From: JAHOYW01 sp963664605
Lineage (GTDB): Bacteria > Verrucomicrobiota > Lentisphaeria > Victivallales > Victivallaceae
Assembly (NCBI GenBank): GCA_963664605.1
Contig: OY761536.1
Span: 2,976,001 to 3,040,000, forward strand
Length of the DNA: 64,000 nucleotides
Direction of reading: 5' to 3'
Of the stretch, positions 49,098 to 58,835 are shown one piece after another (the stretch's first letter is position 1; each line of letters opens with the position of its first letter). Position numbers and translations under genes: made by a program. The notes below the pieces were generated by a model. The model saw nothing but the letters and a program-made list of their open reading frames with translations, did not search any database and was not told the origin of the DNA.

Positions 49098-49496
49098 AAA
49101 GCGTCCTTTGGTGGGGCTCTCAGACGAGGGCCCGCCATCTTTAATTCTGCGGAGCACTTCTTGCATTTATAGGCATTTATCGCGAACTTTTCTCGCTTCT
49201 TCAGTCGTCTTGCCCACCTGATTTCGAGTAGTTCTCTTATGGATTTGAGTATTTTCTTGCTTGCGTTTGCCATTAAACCATAACGACGGGTTTTCATGAA
49301 GCCGGACGGTAAAACATGTTGCAAGTAAAGGAAAATGAATTTCAAGGCATGAACAGTGCGCTTTTTCTTTTGTCCAGTATTTGAATCAATGTATGAATAG
49401 GTCACGTTTTCACCATCGTATTCAATCCGTTTGCCACTGTAAACCTCCGACGAGCCCACATCGGGGATGAAGCGTTGGGGTAGATAAATTTGAGTT

Positions 49497-51137
49497 TTAC
49501 TTTTGAATGAGGTTGCTGGCCCAGTTGTGAGGCAACAGTTCGTAGAGCTTGGAATGCGGATGAGTGTTTATTTTCGGCAGAATATCATTGAAGTATTCAT
49601 AAGGATTTATGTTGTTGGCCTTGCAACTGCAGACCAGTGAATAAATGATCGCGGCGGTTTTTCCGGCGCATTCGCTGCCTAAAAACATATAGTTACGTTT
49701 TCCCAAGCAGATACCTCGAAGTATATTCTCCGCGATATTGTTATCTGGGGAAAAACGAAGTTCATTGACATAGTTCCGGAGTTCCTTTTCCTGGTTGCGC
49801 GAGTAGGTTAGAGCCTTGCCAAGAGCGGATTTCGGAAGAAGCGTGGCTGCTTTGACTTTTGCAAAAAATCTGTCCATGATACGGTTCGCGCGTTTTTTGC
49901 GAAGCCGCAACAGGTATTCATCTGAAAAGCCTTTTGCCTTAAGAGCCTCGATCCGGTGTTCTATACGGTAGAGGATATTGATAAGCATAAGATAATATTC
50001 AGCTTCTTTAACCCCGATTTTGACCGCTTCAAAATAGCGACGGCGAGCATGACTCCAACAGCCAAGACCGGTAATATCCACAAACTGTGCACAGGCTTTC
50101 TTAAACCCGGCATAAGCGTCCGACTGGAGATGCCCTTTGTAGTTTTTCAGCACTCGCAGAGGGTGTTCTTCTTTCCAGTTTTCGGTAAATTCGAAAAAGA
50201 CGGATTTGTATTCTTTGCAGTTCCCGGTTTCATCAGGCGGGCCTTTTATTCGGCCAAGATAAGCCCACATATGACCTTTTCCAGCACCATCGGAATTCTT
50301 GATTTTCAGACGGCCTTTCTTCTTATTCTTTTTGCCGCCTTTTTTGTTCCTGACAAAGAGTATAGGCGTATCATCAGCGTTAAGGTAATCGCAACTCAAA
50401 ACCGTGTTTCTGTGAAGGTCATAAAGCGGCTCAAGGTTACTGCCGAGGGATTTGATCCAGCCGCCCATTGAACTTTCCGCCAGCTCGATTCCGTGCCGGG
50501 CAAACATTTGTCGTTGACGGTGCAGCGGTAGGTGGTCGCAGAATTTGCTGATCAAAATGTGTGTAAGTAAACTGACGTCCGCCTTACAGCGGTCAATTGG
50601 GGCTTCCGGCAATGGCGCGGTTTTTACGCCGACGCTGTTACCGTTGCGACGGTCCGGGCTGGCATATTTGGGGCGGATATAACGGATGGCGTAAATCCGT
50701 CCGGGTTCATAAGCGAGTTGTTCTGAGATTTCTTCACCGATCTTAATCATCGGAAGCCCGGTCACCGGGCAGATTTTTTCCGCGTCGGTCAGGTCGATGA
50801 TTCTTTCTTCCCGTTCAAGATGATCCGGGATTTTGACCCGGCCGTTACGCTTGTCGTTTTTCTTGCGGCGAGAGTATTCTATTTTTTCGGTTTCGGGATC
50901 ATCCTGCGGGGAATCATCGTTGAGCGAATCGCATTCAGCGAGCAGATCATCAAACTGCCCCTGGTCGGCATTGAGCTTTTCCGAACTGCGTCCGAACATC
51001 CGGTAACGCATCATGTTTATTGTTTGCAGAGCCAGATTCAGTTCCTGCTCCAGGCGTTGGTTGTTAGTTTGCAGGCAGGAGTTTTCCTGCTCCAGTGAGC
51101 TCTTCTCCGTCTTCAGTTGTACGCATTCACAACACAT
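49497..51137 (-). CDS. tnpC: IS66 transposase TnpC
   Basis: 546 residues. An N-terminal leucine-zipper-like coiled coil lies at residues 5-45, then a zf-IS66 region (CPVTGLPMIKIGEEI), the DDE domain (DVSLLTHILISKFCDHLPLHRQ, LNADDTPILFV, GCWSHARRRYFEA) and the C-terminal cap (NIAENILRGICLGKRNYMF). In this copy the zinc-finger region keeps only one clear cysteine in CPVTG, unlike the usual CxxC form, which may be natural divergence. It is needed for IS66 transposition together with TnpA and TnpB. Confidence 0.95.
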   Translation of the reverse strand: MCCECVQLKTEKSSLEQENSCLQTNNQRLEQELNLALQTINMMRYRMFGRSSEKLNADQGQFDDLLAECDSLNDDSPQDDPETEKIEYSRRKKNDKRNGRVKIPDHLEREERIIDLTDAEKICPVTGLPMIKIGEEISEQLAYEPGRIYAIRYIRPKYASPDRRNGNSVGVKTAPLPEAPIDRCKADVSLLTHILISKFCDHLPLHRQRQMFARHGIELAESSMGGWIKSLGSNLEPLYDLHRNTVLSCDYLNADDTPILFVRNKKGGKKNKKKGRLKIKNSDGAGKGHMWAYLGRIKGPPDETGNCKEYKSVFFEFTENWKEEHPLRVLKNYKGHLQSDAYAGFKKACAQFVDITGLGCWSHARRRYFEAVKIGVKEAEYYLMLINILYRIEHRIEALKAKGFSDEYLLRLRKKRANRIMDRFFAKVKAATLLPKSALGKALTYSRNQEKELRNYVNELRFSPDNNIAENILRGICLGKRNYMFLGSECAGKTAAIIYSLVCSCKANNINPYEYFNDILPKINTHPHSKLYELLPHNWASNLIQK

Positions 51138-51166
51138 ACTAAATTATAGCATAAAAGACTAATAAT

Positions 51167-51508
51167 TCAATTGTTGTGAAGAGAATATCTCTTCATTTTT
51201 ACAACTTTTAATCCCTCCAGAAGCATTGCCAGCGTACCGGGATCAATTAGTTGCTTTTTGCCATCACCAGGAGGAAGTGGAAATGAACCCGCTTCGAGCC
51301 GTTGCATCCAGATACAATAGCCCCCTGGCACATAATATAAAATCTTTACCCGATTGCGGGGACGGTTCAAAAAGACGAACAGTGCGCCGGATGTTGGTTC
51401 TTCTCCCAATTCATTTTCCGCCATGGCTGCCAAAGTGTCGTAACTTCGTCGCATGTCAGTCGGCAGTCGGTAAAGAAAAATCCTGGCGTTTGCGATTCCC
51501 GGAAACAT
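51167..51508 (-). CDS. tnpB: IS66 accessory protein TnpB
   Basis: 113 residues with the IS66 Orf2 (TnpB) pattern: RIFLYRLPTDMRRSYDTLAA, GALFVFLNRPRNRVKILYY, FPLPPGDGKKQ. Not related to the TnpB RNA-guided nucleases. It overlaps the tnpA stop codon and lies 29 bp before tnpC. Confidence 0.95.
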   Translation of the reverse strand: MFPGIANARIFLYRLPTDMRRSYDTLAAMAENELGEEPTSGALFVFLNRPRNRVKILYYVPGGYCIWMQRLEAGSFPLPPGDGKKQLIDPGTLAMLLEGLKVVKMKRYSLHNN

Positions 51509-51828
51509 CAGACTACCTCCTTGACGACCTGTAGTGCATGCCGGAAAACTTCAACTGAGAATTCATCAGTCAGTTCAAAATCAACTTCCCGGAAGCGTAC
51601 TTTCAGGAAAGTTGGTATTGAAGGTTTTACCTCCGGGATCAGTTCCACAAACAGATTTTCAGAATTCTTCTCAGGCTTTGAGCCCTGCTGCTCGGCTTCA
51701 CGAAGCTTATTCTTGAACCAGTCAAGATTAAGTTTTCGCGACTTGCAAAAGGCCACATCGTCCAAATCACTATTCAAAAACTCATCTTCAATCATTTGCC
51801 ATCTTTTTAAATCAACTTTGTTCATCAT
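51508..51828 (-). CDS. tnpA: IS66 accessory protein TnpA
   Basis: 106 residues. The N-terminal helical, HTH-like part (KRWQMIEDEFLNSDLDDVAFCKSRKLN) suggests DNA binding, and the C-terminal part has LRVRFREVDFELTDEF. It is the first gene of the IS66 operon, with a Shine-Dalgarno GGAGG before the start. Confidence 0.9.
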   Translation of the reverse strand: MMNKVDLKRWQMIEDEFLNSDLDDVAFCKSRKLNLDWFKNKLREAEQQGSKPEKNSENLFVELIPEVKPSIPTFLKVRFREVDFELTDEFSVEVFRHALQVVKEVV

Positions 51829-52652
51829 ACCTCCAGGTTAAAAATTAAAACTTAGAGATAGAATAGCACTTTTTAAGCTTCGCGTAAACGTGGGCTCGTC
51901 GGAGGTTTACTTGCCACTGATGAATATTTTCTGCGTATAAGCACTCAGATATTTTATAGCGGCTTGACCGTTGCCGACGCTTTGGCAATGCACTATCCAG
52001 TCTTTGCGCCAAGCCTTGGGATCTATTGAGTTATAAAATTCCATATTCCGCAGTTCTTCGATGAATTTTGCTTTAAATACTTTTTGGAGTATTTGCATTG
52101 CCATCAGGTAATCGGGATTTTTAGGGAAACGCAAAGTTTCTTTGTTGGCTTCAGTGCTATTCCAGGCACAATATAATGGATATGAACATGATAAGAACCA
52201 TCACGCGCCCAAGTCTGCAAAGTACCCATCATGCCGATATTACCATTGAGTATATTATCGTAGCCAGCGACCTGTTTCAGGGCCTCAGAAGAACTCTTAA
52301 AAAAGACATTGAACATCTCTTTGGGATTGACTTTGCATTGATAATTAAATTCGTGCGGCAAGGTGAAAGTAAGCATGTAATAATTGACCGGCAGCATTTC
52401 ATCCTGACGTTTTTCCAGCCATTGAGCGACTTTGTTGCAACCGCATTGCGGGCAGTTGCGATTGCCGCAACTATGCCATGCAAAATGTTTTTGTCCGCAA
52501 TCCGGGCAGAAATATAGACTGCCGTGTTCCATCGCCGGAGTACGGCATTTGCAAATCGCATTGGTAGCCTGGCGTTGTTCTCGACTCAAAGGTCGCTCGT
52601 AGTGCGGTAGCCAGTCACGAAAGACTTTGGCGATAATAGACAAAATTCGATC

Positions 52653-53603
52653 TTAAATATCGCTCATGAGCTGGTCAATAGACCGGCATTGCTTGCGTGC
52701 AAGTTTTTTTGTCAAATGCGTGTAGATCAGCGTGCTTGAAATATTGGAATGCCCCAAGTATTCTTTAACGGCATAAATATCCACGCCTTCTTCAAGCAAA
52801 TGTGTAGCATACGAATGTCGGAGCGAATGAACATTGGCGCCTTTGCGGCACCCCGAATCCTTCAAGGCTTTTTTCCAGAACTGGTAAAGGGTAACCTTAG
52901 TAAATGGCCGGTCCTTAGTACCATGATATATGCGTGAGCGTATACCTTTATAGGCGGGAAAAAGTAAGACCGGGTGTCGATGAGTCTGCCATAATTGACG
53001 CAATAAAATTAAAGTATTGCTTGGTAACGGGATTGAGCGTGACTTCCCGCCTTTGCCGTAAACATACAACAATGACTGTTCAGCATCAATATCATTGACT
53101 GTCAATGCTAATGCTTCATGAAGTCGTAATCCACACGAATAAATCACTTTTAAACAAGTCTGATAACGAATATCTTCTACTAAAGCTAAAGCTTTTCTGA
53201 CTTCATTTTGGGACAGCACTACCGGTAGAGTTTTCTTCGGACGCTTACGGAATATTCGCAAAAAAGGCATATCCTGCGGGAAAGTGTGTTGATAAAGAAA
53301 AGTTAAAGCTGCATGTAGAATTCCAAGAGTTTCCTGTGAATACCCACGATTTTCCAGGTAAATAAAATATTCACGTACTTCCTCATTGCTGATTTGAGCC
53401 GGACTTAAATTGGTGTGCAGGACCATTCTCAATACAGATTCAAGATAGCAGCCGATAGTTCTTTCTGAAAATTTGTGTAAACGCATATCTTCAAGATACC
53501 TTTCGCGCAGAGGTGAACTTGAATGTCTTAAACGCTTAGATCGTTTGCGTTCACTGGAAGAAATTTTAACACGATTAGCGACTTTTTTGTTTTTTGAGCT
53601 CAT
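52653..53603 (-). CDS. Tyrosine recombinase associated with IS91 transposase
   Basis: 316 residues, XerC/D size. The catalytic residues are all seen: R160 (CGLRLHEAL), K184, H259 and R262 (HSLRHSYATH), H285 (LGHSN) and Y294. A SAM-like core-binding domain precedes them (about 35-125). A strongly basic N-terminus (KKVANRVKISSSERKRSKR) is unusual. It sits 9 bp upstream of the broken IS91 transposase gene in the same orientation, a pairing seen in other IS91-like elements. It appears intact although its partner is not. Confidence 0.9.
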   Translation of the reverse strand: MSSKNKKVANRVKISSSERKRSKRLRHSSSPLRERYLEDMRLHKFSERTIGCYLESVLRMVLHTNLSPAQISNEEVREYFIYLENRGYSQETLGILHAALTFLYQHTFPQDMPFLRIFRKRPKKTLPVVLSQNEVRKALALVEDIRYQTCLKVIYSCGLRLHEALALTVNDIDAEQSLLYVYGKGGKSRSIPLPSNTLILLRQLWQTHRHPVLLFPAYKGIRSRIYHGTKDRPFTKVTLYQFWKKALKDSGCRKGANVHSLRHSYATHLLEEGVDIYAVKEYLGHSNISSTLIYTHLTKKLARKQCRSIDQLMSDI

Positions 53604-53759
53604 GATAGAGCCTCCTCAAGTTAGTTGATATTTCCCGGCATAAACCGGCCTTGAGGATAAGATAAGGGATAAGAAGATAATTTGCGTGAAAAACTCAATT
53701 CCTGCCGCGAATGCGGCTTAGTTCAACTATAATTTGTGGGTGTTTTTCTGTGATACTCT
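53604..53759 (-). other. Upstream end of the IS91-like element
   Basis: Contains two short palindromes, CCGG-loop-CCGG near 53634-53649 and GCCGC GAAT GCGGC at 53702-53715, the latter followed by TTAGTTC. IS91 termini carry small hairpins and the element recognises a tetranucleotide such as GTTC, so this may be its terminus. Not proven. Confidence 0.35.
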
Positions 53760-54647
53760 TTAATAAAAAAAGGCTTCAAGCATGTTTTTTACAGTGCCAT
53801 TATATCTTGCTTCGGCTAGGAATTCGGCTCCCTTTTGATTGCCCCAACTATAATACATAATTGTTTTTCCTTGAAATTCACAGAATTCATGGTCGCTTGA
53901 ATTTATGTTTACAGCATCTAATGTTCTGGTGATTTGTTCTTTACTTAGATTGCTATTAATTATTTTTTTATCTGCTTTAGTTGGAGCCATAAATGGATTT
54001 AGCGGACTAGCTTCCCAGTTAATTAAATCTTTTGTCCTAGTAATGTAAGTTTCATAAAGTGGCCCTGGAAGAGCCTCAAGATAAGTCAAATAATAGTAAT
54101 CTGATTCGAATGTAAGGAAGTGACCGCCAGTATAAAAATCTTTGCCGAACATGTATTCAAGCGGCAATAGATGCCAATTTCGCAGGTCATTTGATTCCAG
54201 AAAGCGTGCGGTAAAAGGAATTCCTATTTCTTCAACGGGTTTCCCCAGTTCAATAAGCATAATATATTTGCCATCACTATTTTTGCACACTGAGTTATTA
54301 TAGATGGCAAAACCTTTTAATGAAATATCTCCGCAAGAATTCCAATTTATCAGATCTTTTGAACAAAAGACTTTCATGTTTTCTCCACCCCATTCATCAA
54401 CTCCGAAAACATAAACCGTATCATTCTCAACCAGTGCACTACCCAAATGATAGCCTTTAGCGAATGATACTGTGATTTTGTCGCTTTCAATATCACAAAA
54501 ACGGAAATAAGAATTTCCTGTGGTATTTGCATAGTAACGTTCACGGATATATTCAAAGCGGTATAAGCGCCCATTGAATACTATTGGTGTAGTTTCTACA
54601 ATATCACAATCAATGGTTCCAAGTCTTTTGATCTCTGGTTTTTTCAT
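53760..54647 (-). CDS. Glycoside hydrolase-like five-bladed beta-propeller protein
   Basis: 295 residues, cytoplasmic by its N-terminus. Repeated segments of the GH32/43/117 kind are visible: DLINWNSCG, DLRNWHLLP and DLINWEASP (the S/K-DLxNW blade motif), plus ETTPIVFNGRLYRFEYIRE at the start and TGGHFLTFESDYYYLTYLE in the middle. Acidic residues suitable for catalysis exist, but I cannot assign the family with certainty. It is the last gene of the minus-strand glycosidase cluster, just upstream of the IS91-like element. Confidence 0.65.
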   Translation of the reverse strand: MKKPEIKRLGTIDCDIVETTPIVFNGRLYRFEYIRERYYANTTGNSYFRFCDIESDKITVSFAKGYHLGSALVENDTVYVFGVDEWGGENMKVFCSKDLINWNSCGDISLKGFAIYNNSVCKNSDGKYIMLIELGKPVEEIGIPFTARFLESNDLRNWHLLPLEYMFGKDFYTGGHFLTFESDYYYLTYLEALPGPLYETYITRTKDLINWEASPLNPFMAPTKADKKIINSNLSKEQITRTLDAVNINSSDHEFCEFQGKTIMYYSWGNQKGAEFLAEARYNGTVKNMLEAFFY

Positions 54648-54668
54648 TATACTATTCCAATTTATTTG

Positions 54669-54953
54669 TTAAATTTCAGAAAACTGTTTTATTGAATTGA
54701 CAATTTTAGAGCAATAAGCATCCATTGTCGGATACCATGAACAATTCATGAATCCCAATAGTTTATCTTTACTGATTTTTTTCTTACAATATTCAACTGT
54801 TAGAGCAAAGTTTTTATCATTATTCCAGTTACTGTCAGCGCCATTTTCATTTGTCCGAAAAACGCTGAACTAAAATGTCCATGAATTTTCTTCTGAATCT
54901 TCTTGTTTTGGCGTGTAAACGCCTTTTTTTACTTTTTCTTCAATAAACTTCAT
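54669..54953 (-). pseudogene. Decayed or TAG-interrupted small gene in the glycosidase cluster
   Basis: From ATG 54953, 27 codons run to an in-frame TAG (54870-54872). The same frame then stays open for 66 codons (FSVFRTNENGADSNWNNDKN ... GFMNCSWYPTMDAYCSKIV) to TAA at 54669-54671. The composition is protein-like on both sides. The ending resembles the C-terminus of a glycosidase-like protein, but I cannot name it. No Shine-Dalgarno sequence is seen, so a gene remnant is the simplest reading. Confidence 0.45.
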
Positions 54954-55074
54954 TAAAAATCATTATTTATTTCAGGGCGGAAAATTTCAATTTTATCGTT
55001 CCTGGCTCGTTAAAAGTCAATGTCTAGATTTTGCTTCTTAACGAAGTATCAACTCCGATTGGTATATTCCTATT

Positions 55075-58000
55075 TTAAGTGGGACAAAGGGTCAAACCCA
55101 TCAGACCGATAACCGATTCGTTGGTGATCGCCTCTAGAGAGAGCGACTCAATGACTCCAGTCTCTGGCAAGGGAATACTGTAAATTGTAGCGTAAAGGTG
55201 TTCCCCGAGCTTTACTGCCGGTTTTACCAAATTAAGTGGTCCGTAGCGGTTTGGATAATGGGTAACACACCAACTTAGGTTGTCTGGATTGAACAGCTCT
55301 AGCGTCTGTTTCTGTCCTCCAGCCATGTTCAGCACAACTCTGCCGTTGGCGAGACCGCTTTGCATTGGGTTGGTGACCGAGGCCATTAACAGATAGGCGT
55401 GTCCGGCAGCCTGTCCCACCGGGATTTTAATCTGCGTTGGGAAATTGTCCCACTGAGAGACAAAGACGATATTTTTGTCTTTAACGTCTGTTCGGAATGG
55501 TATGCCCGGATCGGTCATTAACAGGCCGTCGTTGCCTGTTAATGCTTTCTCAAGATTCGACATATCCAACTTACCGCACTCTTCAGTCCAATACGAGCTC
55601 CATTCACGGAACAGGTCTGAAGGAATCTGTAATGCTACATACGGGGTACGGGGCGTAAGATATTCATGTGTGTGAACCAATGCCAAATTGTCGTTAAAGT
55701 GTACGCTTATATCCACCGCTTTAAAATTGAATTGAATTTTGCGCTGTGGAGTGCGACTCAATAGATCCCAGCATTCCACTTGAGTTTCGGCAACAACCTT
55801 GTCTTCGACCATGAGAATGACGCGATTAAGGCCTGGAACCAAGCTACTGGTATCATTCAAAGGCAGTGAAATTATCTGAGATTGTTTACTCGCTTGAATA
55901 TCCAGATTGACGGGAATTGTCTCTCCAGCAAAGCTAATTTTGCCTTCAATATGGCGCATCTGTCCTCCGTTATTGCGTAGCGACAACTGGAGCACCTGTG
56001 TATCGTCGGATAGCTTTGCGTCGATAATATCGATAGCCTCGCGAACCTCAACATCAACTGGTTGCCAGAATTCAACATTTTTACCCTTCATACGGAGAAA
56101 AGCTGTATGATGCCCCAGAGAACCTGAAACATTGGCGGTAAAATTGTCAGCATTGATTTTAGCGTCACTGAAAATTCCTTGAGGATCATTCAATTCAACG
56201 ATGGTTCCGCCATGACAGATTGCCTCAAAAGACACTCCACGTCCAGTTGCTGGTGCGTGTGTAAGTGAGGGTAACGGTTCGGAAGCGTGAGTCACGGTGA
56301 ATTCGACCGAGTTATCTTTGGTAGACTCGACTTCGACAAAAGGATGGCATATAGCTGGCACAACTCGGGGTTCTGCCACGGTATTTCCATTTACTTTAAC
56401 TAAGGCTCCATCACCGCGCAACACTAAGCGCAAACGCTTTACCGTTGGATTAGAGGTGCTAATTGAGTATATGTCAATATTTCCCTGACGTTTAAATGTA
56501 TATTCAATATCACGTAGTTCGATTTTGGCATGGTTCCAATCGGAAGGGAAACCGGGTTGGATTTCAACAAAATTATCTGCCATATTAGGATGAATACCAA
56601 AAATCCCCTCGGCCAAACAGGCTAAAGATGGCCCTATGGTATCGCAATGGTCAATGTCCCGGTTGCCCCACGATTTTGCAGGAATCTCTGTGTTTTGGTC
56701 GCGAATGACCAGCCCACCGGTAGCGGTCATGTTGACCATGCACCGCAATACCGCCTTGACTAATGGAAACGCGCGATCAACCAGCCCGAGCTTATAGTAT
56801 GCCAAGGCTGTATCCATCTGCTCGCCGGGAGTGGACTCGCTCACCGTTAATACCATTGGTTTCCAGTTACTGCTTTTTACTTCTCGAGCCTTCATAGCTT
56901 GAGGGAAAGCATAGGTAGATCCTTCTGAGTAGTATTCATCAAATACCTGTTGTCCATTTTCCTCAATGATGTTGTTAGGTAGCCCCCACTCGGTAAAACG
57001 AAGCATTTGGTAAGTTTGGAACTCATCGCTAACCCCGCAGTTGATTGGCAGGTGAATAGCACCCAATTCAGGATCGGGGTGGAGTAATTTTTCACCGAGG
57101 GTATCTTTCCATTCGGCAAATACTCCCTTCTCCTTGAGCCATAAGGTGTTGTTCATAGCCTTATGGATATTTTCCGCCTCGTTCAGATATGGTTCGGAGG
57201 ACTCTCCCACCAGATCTGCAGCTTTGGCGGCAAGTAGATTGCCGAGATAGGTATAGGCTGATGCTTGCGTGCAGTTGCCACCGGCATGCCAGTGACCATC
57301 ACTATTGTAGTAGTTGGCATAGTTCTGATAAAGGCTGTCGCCATCCATGTCAAGAACTCGCTTCTGAAAAGCCACCGCATCTCGAATCGCTGGCCACATG
57401 GAGCAGAGAAACTCCCGATCGCCTGTCCACTGATAATGGTGATTGATAAAGTGCAACCACATTTCTGTCATATTATAATTGTCCCAGTTCACTATACCGC
57501 CCTCGCTGAAGTAAATACTGTCAAGGGCCTGTTTGCTCAGCAAGGTTTTGGGATCGGCTTGGGGGGATCTATCCAGGCCTCCTTTGTTGCTCTGTTCACC
57601 ATAGTATTTAATATGAGAAGCTGTTCGGTCATAGTTTCCGCAGACATCTGCACCATAGCCCATGCGCCACCCCATCAATCCGGTAAAGGCCCAGCGTACA
57701 GGGCCGTGCATAAATACCGGCGCACTCCATAAGCCGTCCATCGATACCGAAAGCGATCGAGCACCGAGGTCTACTAGAGTATCCGGCGTTTGCAGGTTAA
57801 TGCGCCGTGAAATAGTGTTTACCCGCTCCTTACTGCGATCGAAGACCCCAGCAATATCTTTGGACAGTTCGCGCAGTTCATCCTCAAAATTATCTTGTGT
57901 TGGAGTGGCAATTATGAAATTTACTGACTGTCCCGGCTCCAGATCTATACGGTGCACTTGAACTGAAGATTTTCCCGGCTCCTGACGAAGCAGTTCGTCC

Positions 58001-58686
58001 AACGCAATCCCGGTTTGTGTTTCATGAAGGGATGTTAGAGTCGGACAATCCGAGATTAAAGCTGATTTCAACCCCTGTCCAAGAGCTTTTCCATTGGCAT
58101 TATGAATGTTCTCGACGCTTGCTAATGAAACACCATCCATCGGCGTTGAATAGCATATATTATGATAAAGTTTGCTTTCAATTCCGCCAGGAGCATCGCT
58201 GTTGCCCTGATAGTTATCTCCAATATCGTGTAAGAAGCCTCCGAAAGCAACGGCAAGTTCAACCGCATCCGTGGTAGTGATGCGCACTACATAACCATCT
58301 CCAGGCGTCAGCGGAACAAGTTTCATTTGCAGCACCCCATCTATAGTTGGGTCTTTAATAACAAAGCGCATCATACCTGGGTCATAGCTTGCAGTAAGCT
58401 CCTCAGCCTGATAAAGCCATCTGGTGCCTTTTTTGGAAATAATCCCGGGCAGAAATTGACCACAGCGCACAAAGACTTCCGCATCGGGATTACCTTCATA
58501 GAGATCTCTTGTAGGGATATGCTTGAGAAACGCAGCATGGGGCAGTTCCCCTGTGGCGACAAAAGACCTTCGGTTCACTCCGTAGAGAGGTCGACTCCAG
58601 AAACGTTCCCCATATTTTGTATGAAAACCTTTAGAACTGATTGTCCGAACCATTGGTGTTTTTTTATTAGATGATCGAGTAGACAA
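55075..58686 (-). CDS. Large DUF4450-like glycoside hydrolase
   Basis: 1203 residues without a signal peptide. It starts with a beta-sandwich region (RFWSRPLYGVNRRSFVATGE, PHAAFLKHIP) followed from about residue 310 by an (alpha/alpha)6-barrel pattern: LWSAPVFMHGPVRWAFTGLM, MTEMWLHFINHHYQWTGDRE, HWHAGGNCTQASAYTYLGN, SWGNRDIDHCDTIGP. The C-terminal third is beta-rich. This order resembles DUF4450 proteins related to GH78/rhamnosidase-like enzymes of gut and marine bacteria. It would process oligosaccharides after uptake; the linkage is unknown. It is in one strand-run with the genes at 58836 and 53760. Confidence 0.6.
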   Translation of the reverse strand: MSTRSSNKKTPMVRTISSKGFHTKYGERFWSRPLYGVNRRSFVATGELPHAAFLKHIPTRDLYEGNPDAEVFVRCGQFLPGIISKKGTRWLYQAEELTASYDPGMMRFVIKDPTIDGVLQMKLVPLTPGDGYVVRITTTDAVELAVAFGGFLHDIGDNYQGNSDAPGGIESKLYHNICYSTPMDGVSLASVENIHNANGKALGQGLKSALISDCPTLTSLHETQTGIALDELLRQEPGKSSVQVHRIDLEPGQSVNFIIATPTQDNFEDELRELSKDIAGVFDRSKERVNTISRRINLQTPDTLVDLGARSLSVSMDGLWSAPVFMHGPVRWAFTGLMGWRMGYGADVCGNYDRTASHIKYYGEQSNKGGLDRSPQADPKTLLSKQALDSIYFSEGGIVNWDNYNMTEMWLHFINHHYQWTGDREFLCSMWPAIRDAVAFQKRVLDMDGDSLYQNYANYYNSDGHWHAGGNCTQASAYTYLGNLLAAKAADLVGESSEPYLNEAENIHKAMNNTLWLKEKGVFAEWKDTLGEKLLHPDPELGAIHLPINCGVSDEFQTYQMLRFTEWGLPNNIIEENGQQVFDEYYSEGSTYAFPQAMKAREVKSSNWKPMVLTVSESTPGEQMDTALAYYKLGLVDRAFPLVKAVLRCMVNMTATGGLVIRDQNTEIPAKSWGNRDIDHCDTIGPSLACLAEGIFGIHPNMADNFVEIQPGFPSDWNHAKIELRDIEYTFKRQGNIDIYSISTSNPTVKRLRLVLRGDGALVKVNGNTVAEPRVVPAICHPFVEVESTKDNSVEFTVTHASEPLPSLTHAPATGRGVSFEAICHGGTIVELNDPQGIFSDAKINADNFTANVSGSLGHHTAFLRMKGKNVEFWQPVDVEVREAIDIIDAKLSDDTQVLQLSLRNNGGQMRHIEGKISFAGETIPVNLDIQASKQSQIISLPLNDTSSLVPGLNRVILMVEDKVVAETQVECWDLLSRTPQRKIQFNFKAVDISVHFNDNLALVHTHEYLTPRTPYVALQIPSDLFREWSSYWTEECGKLDMSNLEKALTGNDGLLMTDPGIPFRTDVKDKNIVFVSQWDNFPTQIKIPVGQAAGHAYLLMASVTNPMQSGLANGRVVLNMAGGQKQTLELFNPDNLSWCVTHYPNRYGPLNLVKPAVKLGEHLYATIYSIPLPETGVIESLSLEAITNESVIGLMGLTLCPT

Positions 58687-58835
58687 AATATACTTCTCCT
58701 TAACTTATGTAATTTTCGGTAATATTTTAGTGTTTAAACGTTGATTTTCTTGGGGAAAAATTTTTTTGCAAGCCAATCATTTTGTTTCATAATTATGTCC
58801 TGCTGTAAAAAACTTATCTCATTTGCAACTATCTT

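Larger units (their letters stand above)
49439..51910 (-). mobile_element. IS66-family insertion sequence, complete
   Basis: 2472 bp. Perfect 21-bp terminal inverted repeats lie at 49439-49459 and 51890-51910 (starting GTAAACCTCCGACGAGCCCA). The 8-bp target duplication TTGCCACT is at 49431-49438 and 51911-51918, as usual for IS66. It carries tnpA, tnpB and tnpC, all apparently intact, inserted in an IS91 transposase gene. Confidence 0.97.
49088..52643 (-). pseudogene. IS91-family transposase, frameshifted and split by IS66
   Basis: The N-terminal part (52643 to about 52140) has a zinc-binding segment (CFCPDCG-like YFCPDCGQKHF, CGNRNCPQCG) and the HUH-type motif YHVHIHYIVPG. The middle part (52134-51911) is in another frame, so one indel lies near 52140-52160; it carries the two-tyrosine motif KYLSAYTQK. 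The remainder (49438-49088) continues SGKRIEYDGENV and the conserved C-terminal LQHVLPSGFMKTRRYGL. Removing IS66 plus one 8-bp duplication rejoins ISGK to RIEY in frame, so the split was caused by IS66. IS91 enzymes move DNA by rolling-circle transposition; this copy is dead. Confidence 0.88.

Noticed and set aside
48832..49166. Overlapping frames on both strands between IS110 and the IS91 remnant
   Set aside because: They overlap each other in opposite directions, have no recognisable motif, and sit in inter-element debris.
51167..51508. TnpB as an RNA-guided nuclease
   Set aside because: The name is shared, but this is the 113-residue IS66 accessory protein and has no RuvC motifs.
54870..54872. 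TAG read as pyrrolysine
   Set aside because: No pyrrolysine gene or methylamine methyltransferase context in the window and no Shine-Dalgarno sequence; gene decay is simpler.
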